Virus record (IMG/VR): IMGVR_UViG_3300010401_000809
Location: 1-42,385 of that record
DNA length: 42,385 nt
Direction: 5' to 3' (one strand)
Source of the DNA: a virus
Under the pieces are notes generated by a model. It searched no databases and was not told where the DNA came from. It worked only from the letters and a program-made list of their open reading frames with translations. Of the stretch, positions 24,898 through 33,274 are shown in pieces (the stretch's first letter is position 1; every line of letters begins with the position of its first letter). The position numbers were made by a program, and so were the translations under genes.

Positions 24898-25539
24898 TCA
24901 CCGGTTCCGGATCCACTCCGCCTCCTGGGGCTGTTCCTCTTGTTCTTCGTTGCCGTCCTGCGCATCGGCGACCGCAAGCGACAGGCGAAATGCCGCGAAG
25001 CATTTCTCAGCCATGCCTTCGATCTCCGAAACCGGCATCGCGAGCTTGTAGGCGAGGTACAGCGCGAGCGCCTCAATGAAGTCCGCTTCAAATTCCTCGG
25101 GATCGGTAATCAGGAGCGTGTACTCGATTTCGATCTCTTCGTCGTAGCTGGTGAAGATCAACTTGCCGCGCACCTGGTCGGAGGGATCCGCCTCGGGATT
25201 GGTGATGCCGGCACCGATCTTGAACTGTGGAGGATTGGTTTCTTTCCGTCCCGCCGGCGTCACGATGCGGCGCACACTCACGCCATCTGTGGGATAGAGA
25301 AACTCGTAGGTCCAGTCGCCATTGACAGGATCCGCCTGGGATCCGTCGACGAGATCCGGCGATTGATACGAGGTTGCAAATTGCCAGGGCGCTGCGCGCA
25401 ACACGTAGCGCACCGCAGTGTCCCAGACCAGCCGGCCGAGCGTCGCTTCCTTGGTCTCGTCGGTGTCGACGTCGTCGGCAAGGACCGAGTGTCCCAGGTG
25501 GATCAGGGCCATGTTGAAGATTTCCGTTTTGGTCGCCAT
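24898..25539 (-). CDS. Tail adaptor protein, gp11-like (tail tubular protein A)
   Basis: 213 residues. The N-terminus TKTEIFNMALIHLGHSVLAD and LVWDTAVRYVLRAAPWQFAT are the hallmark helices of T7 gp11-like adaptors, which form the ring between portal and nozzle. The middle is beta-rich and the helix EFEADFIEALALYLAYKLAM is also typical. An acidic Glu/Gln-rich tail follows. It is next to the nozzle gene, as in T7. Confidence 0.85.
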   Translation of the reverse strand: MATKTEIFNMALIHLGHSVLADDVDTDETKEATLGRLVWDTAVRYVLRAAPWQFATSYQSPDLVDGSQADPVNGDWTYEFLYPTDGVSVRRIVTPAGRKETNPPQFKIGAGITNPEADPSDQVRGKLIFTSYDEEIEIEYTLLITDPEEFEADFIEALALYLAYKLAMPVSEIEGMAEKCFAAFRLSLAVADAQDGNEEQEEQPQEAEWIRNR

Positions 25540-26157
25540 CTACTGAATCCCGTACAGGGTGAAGATCGACCCCGTTTTGAATTTGTTGGTTGCCGAGAGA
25601 TCGATCTGGCTGATGGCGGCCGCACTTATCCAGCTGACGACATACGTGTACGCGAAAAGATTGGTAACTCTGGCTCCAGCCGTCGCAACGCTGGATCGGG
25701 CAGTTTTTTCAAATGTTGTGTCCTTATAGTCTGGAATGAAAATTTCAATCTGACCTCGCGAGTTCGGGCTGTCGGACGTCGCACCGGGGAGCAGGCCAAT
25801 TACACCGAAAGCTTGTGCTGCGCTGTGGTTGGCAGCAACTGTAGTGTCTACGCCGTACAACCATTGGGAGTCGTAGAGTGACCCACCAGTGCCGTTGAAT
25901 TGAATGGTTGTGACCGCCGTGACGGCGTTTTGGATGTCGCGGCCGGTCACGACCAGCCTCAGATGGTTGTAGGTGCCCGGAATTGAACTGAATGTGACTG
26001 TCGCCTGGTCGGAGCCGAGCACCTGTCGCGAAATCTGAACCCACGCTCCACTATTGCCGGCCGTGACGCCCGCGACAAGCTTGCGCATCACATCGAGCCA
26101 CACGCTGGTAATCAGGCGCTTCTCGTTCACAACGGGTTGAGTGCGGGGGAATTCCAT
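25540..26157 (-). CDS. Fibre-tip-like structural protein
   Basis: 205 residues. From residue 40 on it looks like the jelly-roll tip of phage tail fibres: VTFSSIPGTYNHLRLVVTGR, IQFNGTGGSLYDSQWLYG, GQIEIFIPDYKDTTFEKTAR, AAAISQIDLSATNKFKTGSI FTLYGIQ. The short N-terminus (residues 1-39) would be the attachment part. It is a candidate receptor-binding protein. Its stop touches the start of the adaptor gene, with no gap. Confidence 0.7.
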   Translation of the reverse strand: MEFPRTQPVVNEKRLITSVWLDVMRKLVAGVTAGNSGAWVQISRQVLGSDQATVTFSSIPGTYNHLRLVVTGRDIQNAVTAVTTIQFNGTGGSLYDSQWLYGVDTTVAANHSAAQAFGVIGLLPGATSDSPNSRGQIEIFIPDYKDTTFEKTARSSVATAGARVTNLFAYTYVVSWISAAAISQIDLSATNKFKTGSIFTLYGIQ

Positions 26158-26170
26158 TAGTAGCCACCGA

Positions 26171-28282
26171 TCATGGGAGGACCTGCGTGCTGCCGAAGAT
26201 GACGATGGATTGATCGAAGGTGACGGTCGCGGCGGGCGATAGCCCGTGCGTGCCGCCTTTCCAGTTAAACGTAGTGGAATCGCCAGGGGTCACCGAATCC
26301 AACGCCGCCGTCGACGTCGATCCGCGCTGCGTCCATACACCGCCCGCAATGTCGTACATCTTCAGTGAGCACAAATTGTTTGTGGCGTCGTGGATCAGGG
26401 CATAGCCGTACGTCGTGTTTGCGAGCGAATCAATCACGGATCCTGTCGTGGAGCTCGTTGGCGCCGCAGAACTGCCGTGAGCACGCGGACCGAAGCCAGA
26501 CGTACCAGAGCCTCCAGACTTATTCACCCATTGCAGAACGCAATCAATCGTCAGACCGCCAGACGAGGTGCTGACGACGAAATCGATACCGGTGTTTGAC
26601 AGGTCGCCTGCGAGTGTGGTGCTGATCAATCCCTGCTGAATGACAACCGGCGCGCTCTTATATGCGGTCCAATTTATAGACTGGTCGGCGGCCGCACTGA
26701 GATCGATGATCCACGATTTGGCTGAGCCAGAGCCGTTGTAGGAAGAGTTTCGAATGTTAATCGACTTCGGCAACTGGCCGAGATCTGCGCCATTGACCGT
26801 CATCGCCGTGAGCGGCGTTGGGGTGGTTGTCCACACACCGCCTTGAGCCACTGTGGAGGCCGCCAGGATCGTTGGGTCGAGAACGGCTCCGATAGTGCCA
26901 TTGTCCGCGGTGTTCAAAAACTCCGCGTCATTGGCAAGCACATTCGCGCTTCCAGAGCCGCCGGAAACATGACCGACCAGCGAAACCATCGCAAGGACAG
27001 CCGATGGGGCGGTCGCCGAGGGCGTGAAGGCTGTACTTAAACGATCCGCCGCAGACGGCGTGAAAGTGCCCGACGCCTGCCAATTGAGGGTATTGCCGGC
27101 CAGGACCGTCGTGAACGGGGTTGAAGCGTCTGCCCCATTGACCTGAAGTTTTGCCGTATAGCTCTTGTTAAGGCCCCCGGGGACCCCGGCGAATCGAGCG
27201 TAAAGTCCGGTCACTGTAAATCCAGTCAGCACCGGCGTCTCGACCTGAGAGACGTTCGCAACCGCCACCGCCGCGCCGACTCCAGAAACAGATACGTAAT
27301 TTGCAACAGCTGTTGAGAGGCTGGCGGATGTGACCGACGGGATGATGAAGTCGCCCGCGGTGTTCATCGTAATCGCAACGCCGTCCGATGTCGTGCTCGC
27401 CGTTGGGGTGGAGCCCGTAAAAGTCCAATGCACGGCAACTCGATCCTGCGGGTACACCGGCAGACATGGCGACAGGACCAGATGAACTTCGCCGCTCGTG
27501 ACCGTTCCGTCGCTGTACACGTTCGCGTAGGCCGTGTCCGTCCGGTTTACCTGAAGGGTCGCGGTTCTGCTCTTCGTCGCTCCTGGTGCGGTGTCGAGTT
27601 GTGTGTAGAAGTCTGTAATGCAACCCGTGGTGGGGATCAGGGTTTCACGAGCCGTCGAGACCGTCCCTCGTATGTTCCCGGCCAATGGCAGGAAGTCGTC
27701 CACCGTGGTGGAAAGGGAGGTCCCGCCAACGCTGCCGAGAACCGTAGTGTAGGCCGCGGTCGGAAAGAAGTTGATCTGCCCCGACAGGCGCGTTGCCGCT
27801 GGCGTGTTCGCGGGCGTTGTTCGAATCGTGACAAAGTCGCCTGCGGTGATCGCCTTGTTGGGCGTGATACTGCAGGTCTTTATGGCCGAAGTGATGACAC
27901 AGGTGCCGCCGGCAGCGGTGGACATGGAACCCGGAGTCGTGCCAGTTCTGAGATCGATGGTCCATGTCGCAGTGCCCCCGGGGACGACGTCGGTGGTGAA
28001 CGTGGCGTCAGTTACGACACCCGCAGCGGCAATAATCACCACACCGTTCTGAACCGTCGAGGTAGAGTTGCCCGAGCTGGCAAACGGAGCTAGAAAATGG
28101 ACCGCGCCCGTATTCGGGACGGCGAGGTTCGAGAAGAACCAGGGGTTGTTGGTGGGGGACGCCGCCGCGCCGCCGCCAGACGGACCGGTGCCCAGCAGTA
28201 AAAGGCCGCCGTTCTGCGCAGCGATCGTGCACTGAAGGAACGCGAACACGGTCGCGCTGAAAAGGATTAGGAATTTACGCAT
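26171..28282 (-). CDS. Large exported beta-rich protein with signal peptide
   Basis: 703 residues from ATG 28282 with GAGG upstream (the reading to 28546 is not favoured). The first 22 residues are a Sec signal peptide: MRKFLILFSATVFAFLQCTI then AAQ, a likely cleavage site before Gln. The mature part is Thr/Ser/Ala/Gly-rich, beta-type, with repeated strand-rich modules (for example TATWTIDLRTG, TKSRTATLQVNRTDTAYANV, NKSYTAKLQVNGADASTPFT) and a C-terminal part resembling lectin-like sandwiches. Several Cys fit disulphides. An exported protein in a virion operon is unusual. Confidence 0.75.
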   Translation of the reverse strand: MRKFLILFSATVFAFLQCTIAAQNGGLLLLGTGPSGGGAAASPTNNPWFFSNLAVPNTGAVHFLAPFASSGNSTSTVQNGVVIIAAAGVVTDATFTTDVVPGGTATWTIDLRTGTTPGSMSTAAGGTCVITSAIKTCSITPNKAITAGDFVTIRTTPANTPAATRLSGQINFFPTAAYTTVLGSVGGTSLSTTVDDFLPLAGNIRGTVSTARETLIPTTGCITDFYTQLDTAPGATKSRTATLQVNRTDTAYANVYSDGTVTSGEVHLVLSPCLPVYPQDRVAVHWTFTGSTPTASTTSDGVAITMNTAGDFIIPSVTSASLSTAVANYVSVSGVGAAVAVANVSQVETPVLTGFTVTGLYARFAGVPGGLNKSYTAKLQVNGADASTPFTTVLAGNTLNWQASGTFTPSAADRLSTAFTPSATAPSAVLAMVSLVGHVSGGSGSANVLANDAEFLNTADNGTIGAVLDPTILAASTVAQGGVWTTTPTPLTAMTVNGADLGQLPKSINIRNSSYNGSGSAKSWIIDLSAAADQSINWTAYKSAPVVIQQGLISTTLAGDLSNTGIDFVVSTSSGGLTIDCVLQWVNKSGGSGTSGFGPRAHGSSAAPTSSTTGSVIDSLANTTYGYALIHDATNNLCSLKMYDIAGGVWTQRGSTSTAALDSVTPGDSTTFNWKGGTHGLSPAATVTFDQSIVIFGSTQVLP

Positions 28283-28289
28283 CGGCGCC

Positions 28290-29207
28290 TCAGGGAACCG
28301 CGATCCGCGTGTACCAAACCTTCCCGGAAACGCGCGAAGAGGTGCTTTGTGCGAGACACCAGTCGTTTCCCGGAAGCAGCGAATAGGGCAGCCCGATCGA
28401 GCTATAGCCTCCATTGGCGGCAAAACTCTCCCCGTTGGCTGCAGTCGTCGAGCCGGAATGCGCAAGGGTTCCTGTGCCGCACGTGGTGCCCGAGCCTTCC
28501 CATTCGCTGGTAATTTCGGCCGCGCCGGCGACGACGCGAACACCACAGATGACGGTCAGCATCCCGGGCAGGCCCGAGACGACCTTCGTGCTGGCCGTTT
28601 GAGAAATCGCCGCATCCGCAAGGACCCTGTCGGCGCACGGATTACGGGAGGGTGGCGGACTCACCTTCAGTCCGTAGCCATCAAATGCCGCGGACTTCCC
28701 GAACAACCCCGGACCGGTCAGGGTCACCGAGGTTGGATTGAGCGGCTTTGAACTGAGGGCGGACCGCAGGTTGCCGAAGGCGGCCAACAAATCCGAATCC
28801 GCCTCCGCCGCTTCCGTCAATCCAATCCAGATCGGGAACACGCGGGCTGTGCCGGTGATCGAATCAATCGTGAACCGGACATGCGTGCAGATTGCCGAGC
28901 CGCGAATCGTATCGCCCGCAAGGGCGGCGCTGCTGCCAATCCGGAACGAGGTGGTTCCTCCATCACGGCTGCATTCAAGAGCAACCGGCAACGCGGTCGG
29001 CGTGCCACTCACGCTGTAGGTCAGGATGTGATCGGTCGCCCCGTACGCCGTAATGTCGTACCAGGTGGAGCTGCCCGCCGCCGCCATCGACGGCATTTGA
29101 ATCAGCGCGTTCTGATTGGTCGCAACCGTGCGTGTCTGCGCTCCAGCAAAGGGCGCGACGATAGCGGCCCACACGAGCGCGATCAGGAGAAGATGCTTCC
29201 GTGCCAT
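28290..29207 (-). CDS. Exported Cys-rich protein with signal peptide
   Basis: 305 residues, ATG 29207 behind AAGGAG. Signal peptide MARKHLLLIALVWAAIVAPF then AGAQ (cleavage probably A-G-A before Gln). The mature part is beta-rich, with WYDITAYGATDHILTYSVSG and an LECSRDGG segment, and six cysteines (ALEC, AIC, NPC, VIC, TTC, WCL), an even number consistent with three disulphides in an oxidising compartment. It lies 7 bases before the 703-residue gene. No family recognised. Confidence 0.75.
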   Translation of the reverse strand: MARKHLLLIALVWAAIVAPFAGAQTRTVATNQNALIQMPSMAAAGSSTWYDITAYGATDHILTYSVSGTPTALPVALECSRDGGTTSFRIGSSAALAGDTIRGSAICTHVRFTIDSITGTARVFPIWIGLTEAAEADSDLLAAFGNLRSALSSKPLNPTSVTLTGPGLFGKSAAFDGYGLKVSPPPSRNPCADRVLADAAISQTASTKVVSGLPGMLTVICGVRVVAGAAEITSEWEGSGTTCGTGTLAHSGSTTAANGESFAANGGYSSIGLPYSLLPGNDWCLAQSTSSRVSGKVWYTRIAVP

Positions 29208-29228
29208 TTTGGAAAACTCCTTTTTTCC

Positions 29229-29257
29229 ATGAGCGGGACGGAAACCGCCCCGCTCAT
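29229..29257 (-). other. Strong hairpin between exported-protein genes
   Basis: ATGAGCGGG (29229-29237) pairs perfectly with CCCGCTCAT (29249-29257); an inner CGG-AAA-CCG extends it past one mismatch. No T run follows on either strand. In the late mRNA it sits between two exported-protein genes and just before the AAGGAG of the second, so it may protect mRNA or tune expression. Confidence 0.6.
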
Positions 29258-29270
29258 CAGCTCTCGATGC

Positions 29271-29774
29271 TTAGAACCCCTGGTAGTAGGTCGCGTGCCA
29301 CTCCTGCGCGAGATTCGCGGCCGCAGCCGGCCCGACAAAAGTAGTGGCCGTGCCTGGAGAAGTGCTCTTCGCGCAGCCGCCGGTTGCCGGCGCACCAAAG
29401 GCGAAATCTTTGTCGTAGTTGATCGTCGCCGTGGCGGTCAGGGAATACTTGACCGCGAACGAGTTGAAGTTCGTCGACGTGGTGACCGCGTTGGTTTGAA
29501 CCGTCGCTGTACCGTCCTGGTGTGCGCCGTAGTGGAGGTAGCACACGTAGTTGTACATGCCGGGCGGTGGCGCGGGAATTGTGAGCGTTACCTGGTTGTT
29601 GACCGCGGCCGTTGAGGAAATCGGGATGACGGCCGTCTGCGCGGGCGCCGCCTGGACGAGACTGCCGCCCGCCGGCAGTGGGGATTGTGCCGAGATTCGC
29701 CCAGGGCCGACGAGCATCGCGCCGACCAACACCAGGGCGGCCAGAGACAGAATGGGATATTTGAAACCTTTCAT
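29271..29774 (-). CDS. Small exported protein with signal peptide
   Basis: 167 residues, ATG 29774 behind GGAAGGAG. Signal peptide MKGFKYPILSLAALVLVGAM, ending GRISAQS (cleavage after S-A, before Gln). The mature part has a Pro-rich start and a beta-sandwich-like body (QVTLTIPAPPPGMYNYVCYL, FAVKYSLTATATINYDKDFA) with two Cys that could pair. It is the first of three consecutive genes with signal peptides, directly after the capsid genes. No family recognised. Confidence 0.75.
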   Translation of the reverse strand: MKGFKYPILSLAALVLVGAMLVGPGRISAQSPLPAGGSLVQAAPAQTAVIPISSTAAVNNQVTLTIPAPPPGMYNYVCYLHYGAHQDGTATVQTNAVTTSTNFNSFAVKYSLTATATINYDKDFAFGAPATGGCAKSTSPGTATTFVGPAAAANLAQEWHATYYQGF

Positions 29775-29828
29775 GAGAAATGTTCTCCTTCCATGGAATG
29801 CGTTAACGTTTTGAGTTTTCGAAAGCGG

Positions 29829-30137
29829 TCAGATCGCCGCGACGGCGTCTTCGCCGTCCTTGCCGGCACGGATATCGGCCGACTCGGCATCGAGCGCTTT
29901 CTGCGCACCGTTTTCTTTCGCCGGGGTTACGCGAGCGTTGTCGGGCACCCGCTCCATCCAGCGCTGCGAGAAAAGCTTCGGATCGTGAAGATGGAACACG
30001 GCGCCCGCTCGCAACCTCTGTCCACGGTAGACGCCGATCTCTCCCTCTCTGACGCGAACGCGAAGGCCTTGAGGCCTCTCCGTGTCTCGCGCGGTTTCTT
30101 TGGCCGCGGACTTGCCCGCAGCATTTGCTTTTGCCAT
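29829..30137 (-). CDS. Small structural-region protein
   Basis: 102 residues, ATG 30137 with AAGGAGG upstream. A basic Ala/Lys-rich N-terminus is followed by VREGEIGVYRGQRLRAGAVF HLHD and LFSQRWMERV, a short beta module familiar from small phage head-region proteins (sequence pattern: rRxGdVF, FSxRWMExV). The tail is polar. Role unknown; by position head completion or a minor capsid component. Confidence 0.65.
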   Translation of the reverse strand: MAKANAAGKSAAKETARDTERPQGLRVRVREGEIGVYRGQRLRAGAVFHLHDPKLFSQRWMERVPDNARVTPAKENGAQKALDAESADIRAGKDGEDAVAAI

Positions 30138-30159
30138 AAGTGACCCCTCCTTGGGTCAG

Positions 30160-30185
30160 GAGGCCGGAGCCGCAGCTCCGGCCTC
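30160..30185 (-). other. 11-bp hairpin after the capsid genes
   Basis: GAGGCCGGAGC (30160-30170) pairs perfectly with GCTCCGGCCTC (30175-30185). In the leftward mRNA the loop is TGCG closed by C-G, a cUNCGg-type tetraloop of high stability. There is no T run. Placed directly after the cement and capsid genes, it may stabilise the capsid mRNA or reduce read-through. Confidence 0.65.
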
Positions 30186-30192
30186 GATGTGA

Positions 30193-30630
30193 CTAGCTGA
30201 TCGTGTAACCCTTGGCGTACTTCTCCGCCCGCTCCATGAACATGGACTTGGGCATCAAGAACGCGTCGACGGTGAAATCGACCGTACCGGTGATGTCGTA
30301 GTAGGCGCCCCAATACCGCAGGGCGCTCGGGCCCCCGGCCGGAAGCGCGATGAAATACGCTTTTCCCACCGCGATGTCGGCGGTCGCCAGGTCGACTTCG
30401 CCCACGATGGTCGGCGTACCGAGATTCGAGGCGGCCGACATGATCGCCTGGAACTTCGCGCTGCCGGTGTTCGTGCCGATCGCCTTGATAAAGACGCCGA
30501 TGCCCACAGGCTCGCCCACGCCGAGCTTGCGCTTGGGCGTGACGTTGCCGGCGTCGAAAGTGTTGCCAGAAGCCGCATCGGCAGTGACTTGCTGAGCGGC
30601 GGACAGTTGAAGCAATGCATCCAAAAACAT
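30193..30630 (-). CDS. Capsid cement protein, Bbp16-like
   Basis: 145 residues. MFLDALLQLSAAQQVTADAA and LGVGEPVGIGVFIKAIG, followed by a beta-rich body (IVGEVDLATADIAVGKAYFI ALPAG, LRYWGAYYDITGTVDFTVDA) match the Bbp16 family of Bordetella phage BPP-1, which decorates and stabilises the capsid surface. It lies 27 bases after the major capsid gene, the usual place, and has an AAGGAGGG ribosome binding site for high expression. Confidence 0.8.
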   Translation of the reverse strand: MFLDALLQLSAAQQVTADAASGNTFDAGNVTPKRKLGVGEPVGIGVFIKAIGTNTGSAKFQAIMSAASNLGTPTIVGEVDLATADIAVGKAYFIALPAGGPSALRYWGAYYDITGTVDFTVDAFLMPKSMFMERAEKYAKGYTIS

Positions 30631-30657
30631 TTCAGCCCTCCTTGGCTATGTGGCGCG

Positions 30658-31647
30658 TTAGCTGATCGCCGATTCGGTCTCGAGTAGCTGATCGCACAAG
30701 CGGAGAGGAATCCGCCGGAACGTCATCACCTCTTCACCGTCCAGTGTCGTTTCCCCGAGACAACCCGACAGGATCGCGTCGTCGCGGCCCTGGATGTCCA
30801 GGAACTCCAGGAGCGTGGAGTTCATGTAGATGCGGGTGTTCTTCTTGTTCCGGATGCGGTGGTACGCCTTGATCAGATTCTTGCGCAGATCCGCGGCGCT
30901 GGACTCGGTCGTGAGGTTGCTGATATCGATGTTGCAAATTCGAACGCATTTCCTCCAGTCCCCGACGAAGAGACCGATGTTCCAGGCCCATTTGTCGAGC
31001 AGCGCATCCATAAGCGCGCCGGTGACGCCATTGGCGTTCTGGATCACGACGCTACCTTTGTCCTCGTGGACGAGTCCTGCCGGCGTGCCTTTCGGGTAAA
31101 GAGCGCACATCTGATCGGACCAGTCGATCATCCAGATCGAACTGTTGTCCGAACCTGTGCCCCCGGCATTGATGATATGGGACGCGTTCGCAGCCGACAA
31201 ATCGTCGTAGTAGGACGAGAAGCCGACAAACTCTTCGGGCGCCGACGGGTTGCCGTAGAACAGAGTCTGCGCAACCTCCTGGCCCACCGCCTCGACGTGG
31301 GGAATCGCTTCCGACAAACGGAACGCGTTCACGTTGCCGCCGAGCTCCGCGAGCTTCTTGTCGACCTGAGACCAGGATTCCAGGTTGCCGCACTGGAAGT
31401 CGACCTGGGTCTTGCTGCCCTTGGACGGCAACACGCCGGCGTTGAGCAGGCGCCATGTGGCCGAGGCGAGTCCTGTTCGAATGGTGCCTCGGTGTCCGGT
31501 AGGAAGGTTGCCCTCCATCACCGGCATGTCCTTGATGATGTCGTTGCTCTGTTCGAGCAGTTCGATGACGCGCGCGATCGTCCCGTTCGGATCCAATCCT
31601 TTGGCGTAGTCCGAGAGCGTCATTGACGCTGTGCTAAGTGTTGACAT
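30658..31647 (-). CDS. Major capsid protein, Bbp17-like
   Basis: 329 residues, starting MSTLSTASMTLSDYAKGLDP. Segments typical of this HK97-fold family: ELLEQSNDIIKDMPVMEGNL, HRGTIRTGLASATWRLLNAG, VDKKLAELGGNVNAFRLSEA, EVAQTLFYGN, EEFVGFSSYYDD and, near the end, NKKNTRIYMNSTLLEFLDIQ and RIPLRLCDQLL. No N-terminal delta domain is visible, and a separate scaffold gene lies upstream. This is the shell subunit. Confidence 0.9.
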   Translation of the reverse strand: MSTLSTASMTLSDYAKGLDPNGTIARVIELLEQSNDIIKDMPVMEGNLPTGHRGTIRTGLASATWRLLNAGVLPSKGSKTQVDFQCGNLESWSQVDKKLAELGGNVNAFRLSEAIPHVEAVGQEVAQTLFYGNPSAPEEFVGFSSYYDDLSAANASHIINAGGTGSDNSSIWMIDWSDQMCALYPKGTPAGLVHEDKGSVVIQNANGVTGALMDALLDKWAWNIGLFVGDWRKCVRICNIDISNLTTESSAADLRKNLIKAYHRIRNKKNTRIYMNSTLLEFLDIQGRDDAILSGCLGETTLDGEEVMTFRRIPLRLCDQLLETESAIS

Positions 31648-31681
31648 GATTCCCTCCTTGGAACCTGTTCAGAGTTTCTGT

Positions 31682-32299
31682 TTAGGAAGCCTTGTTCCCG
31701 TAGAGCACGTCGGCTGTGTTCTTGCGGTCGGGCTTCTTGTCTCCCGGAAGTTTCTTCAGGCCGCCGTCTTCTCCCATGGCCTTGCCGATCCAATTGACCA
31801 GGCGAATCCACTCGGGATGGTTTCCGTATCCGGATTCGTTGAGCAATTTACCGAGGGAGGATTCCGGGTTTGCTTCGGCGAAAGCGTCCATCACGCGCCT
31901 CACGTTGGCTTGCGTTGCCGGATATTTGTCCCCACCCAGATCCTTGTCGGCTTTCGTGTCGGCCTCCCACTTCTTTGCGAGCTCCGGAAGAGAGGCCTTT
32001 TGCCTTCCAAGCACGCCGTCCACAACCTCCTGCGTATGCGCAACCAGCTTGGCAGCGTCTTCCTGGGAAAGTCCTCGCTCTCGCGCAAAGGCGGCGATCC
32101 TCTCCTGGTCCGCGGCAAGCGGTGAGTTGTCGGCGAATTTAAGTTCGTATTTCGCGGGCACCGCTTTCTTGCGGGCCTCCTCGAGTTGAGTTTTTGTTTC
32201 CGCGGCCGCGGCGTCGCGTGCCTGCTTCAGCGCCGCTTCGAGAAGCGGCTTTTGTTCCGCTGTCAGTTGTTCCGACAGCGGCTTGGGTTCATCAGCCAT
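31682..32299 (-). CDS. Capsid scaffolding protein
   Basis: 205 residues, highly charged and helical, Ala/Lys/Glu-rich (LTAEQKPLLEAALKQARDAA; LSQEDAAKLVAHTQEVVDGV), with a conserved-looking KYELKFADNSPLAADQERIA block found in podovirus scaffolds and a C-terminal helix before PGDKKPDRKNTADVLYGNKA that may dock on capsid subunits. It sits immediately before the capsid gene, as scaffolds do. ATG 32299 follows AAAGGAG. Confidence 0.8.
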   Translation of the reverse strand: MADEPKPLSEQLTAEQKPLLEAALKQARDAAAAETKTQLEEARKKAVPAKYELKFADNSPLAADQERIAAFARERGLSQEDAAKLVAHTQEVVDGVLGRQKASLPELAKKWEADTKADKDLGGDKYPATQANVRRVMDAFAEANPESSLGKLLNESGYGNHPEWIRLVNWIGKAMGEDGGLKKLPGDKKPDRKNTADVLYGNKAS

Positions 32300-32314
32300 T
32301 CGTTACTCCTTTGC

Positions 32315-33274
32315 TTAGCGATACGACCACGTGGCGAACTGCCGGACGTCGAGGTTCTTGACGGCCGCCGAGGTGGACTCGATATAAAACACCGGCGCCC
32401 CCGCGGTTGCCGGGGTCCAAGCGGATGCAATCTTGGTGATCTCCGCTTTGTCTTTGAAGCAGCGCATCGTGCCGTTCGCGTCGATTTCCACGCGGAGCCG
32501 GGTGTAGGTCGCCGCGGCCGGCATCACAACGCCGGTGTCCACGCCTGTGGCGGTGGTCAATATCGAAGCGGCCTCATCGGCCTTGTTGTGGGGCGCGAAC
32601 AGTTCCGTCGCGGCTGTGAGTCCGACGTGCATCAGCAGACCCGCCATGTCGTCCTGGACCATCGTGATGGTGGTCGCCGCGCAGGTTGCCGCGACATCCA
32701 GAGCGTCGGCTGCCGTTCCGAGGAACCCGCACCAAATGCCACGCAGGGTGATCGCCGTAACGTTCGTAAACTCCACGTCGATAACGAGGAGTTGGCCGGT
32801 GCTGGGCTTCATCACCCCAGCTTCCATACCCAGGGCGATGAGACGGGACGCGGTGGCGGTGGTGGTCAGACGGCCGACCTTACCCCCGACCGTGGCCGTC
32901 TGGACCACAAGGCCGGAGTCGCTCACTTCCTTGCCGTGCCCGAAGATGCGCAGTCCGGAGCCAGGCACCGTGTAGGCTGCGGCCGTATCGGCCAGGGCAA
33001 TGCCGACACCGTCGCCGAAGTCGGCGTGAACACCAAACAACGGGCGCTGCCTGAATCCCACGGGCGTGTAGTACGGGCTGTCCTTCGTGCCTTCGTTGAT
33101 AAACAGCACGCCGTTGGTTTTGTCGAACAGGAAGCCGCCCGGCTCGATATAGCCGGCGAGCGTCCCTGTCGTTCCACTGGAAGGTGCGCCATCGAAAGAC
33201 ATGTCCCTCAAGGGGTACATGCTTTCCTGGGCGCCCCGGGTTTTGAAAACAAGGTTACGTGGTCTCAGTCCCAT
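32315..33274 (-). CDS. Virion protein of unknown type (head fibre or decoration)
   Basis: 319 residues. N-terminal GLRPRNLVFKTRGAQESMYP and GGFLFDKTNGVLFINEGTKD look like a short attachment module; the rest is an Ala/Thr-rich beta sandwich (GLVVQTATVGGKVGRLTTTA, LVIDVEFTNVTAITLRGIWC, GTMRCFKDKAEITKI). ATG 33274 follows GGAGGAT. Placed between the Bbp19-like protein and the scaffold, it is probably a capsid-surface protein. Exact role unknown. Confidence 0.65.
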   Translation of the reverse strand: MGLRPRNLVFKTRGAQESMYPLRDMSFDGAPSSGTTGTLAGYIEPGGFLFDKTNGVLFINEGTKDSPYYTPVGFRQRPLFGVHADFGDGVGIALADTAAAYTVPGSGLRIFGHGKEVSDSGLVVQTATVGGKVGRLTTTATASRLIALGMEAGVMKPSTGQLLVIDVEFTNVTAITLRGIWCGFLGTAADALDVAATCAATTITMVQDDMAGLLMHVGLTAATELFAPHNKADEAASILTTATGVDTGVVMPAAATYTRLRVEIDANGTMRCFKDKAEITKIASAWTPATAGAPVFYIESTSAAVKNLDVRQFATWSYR

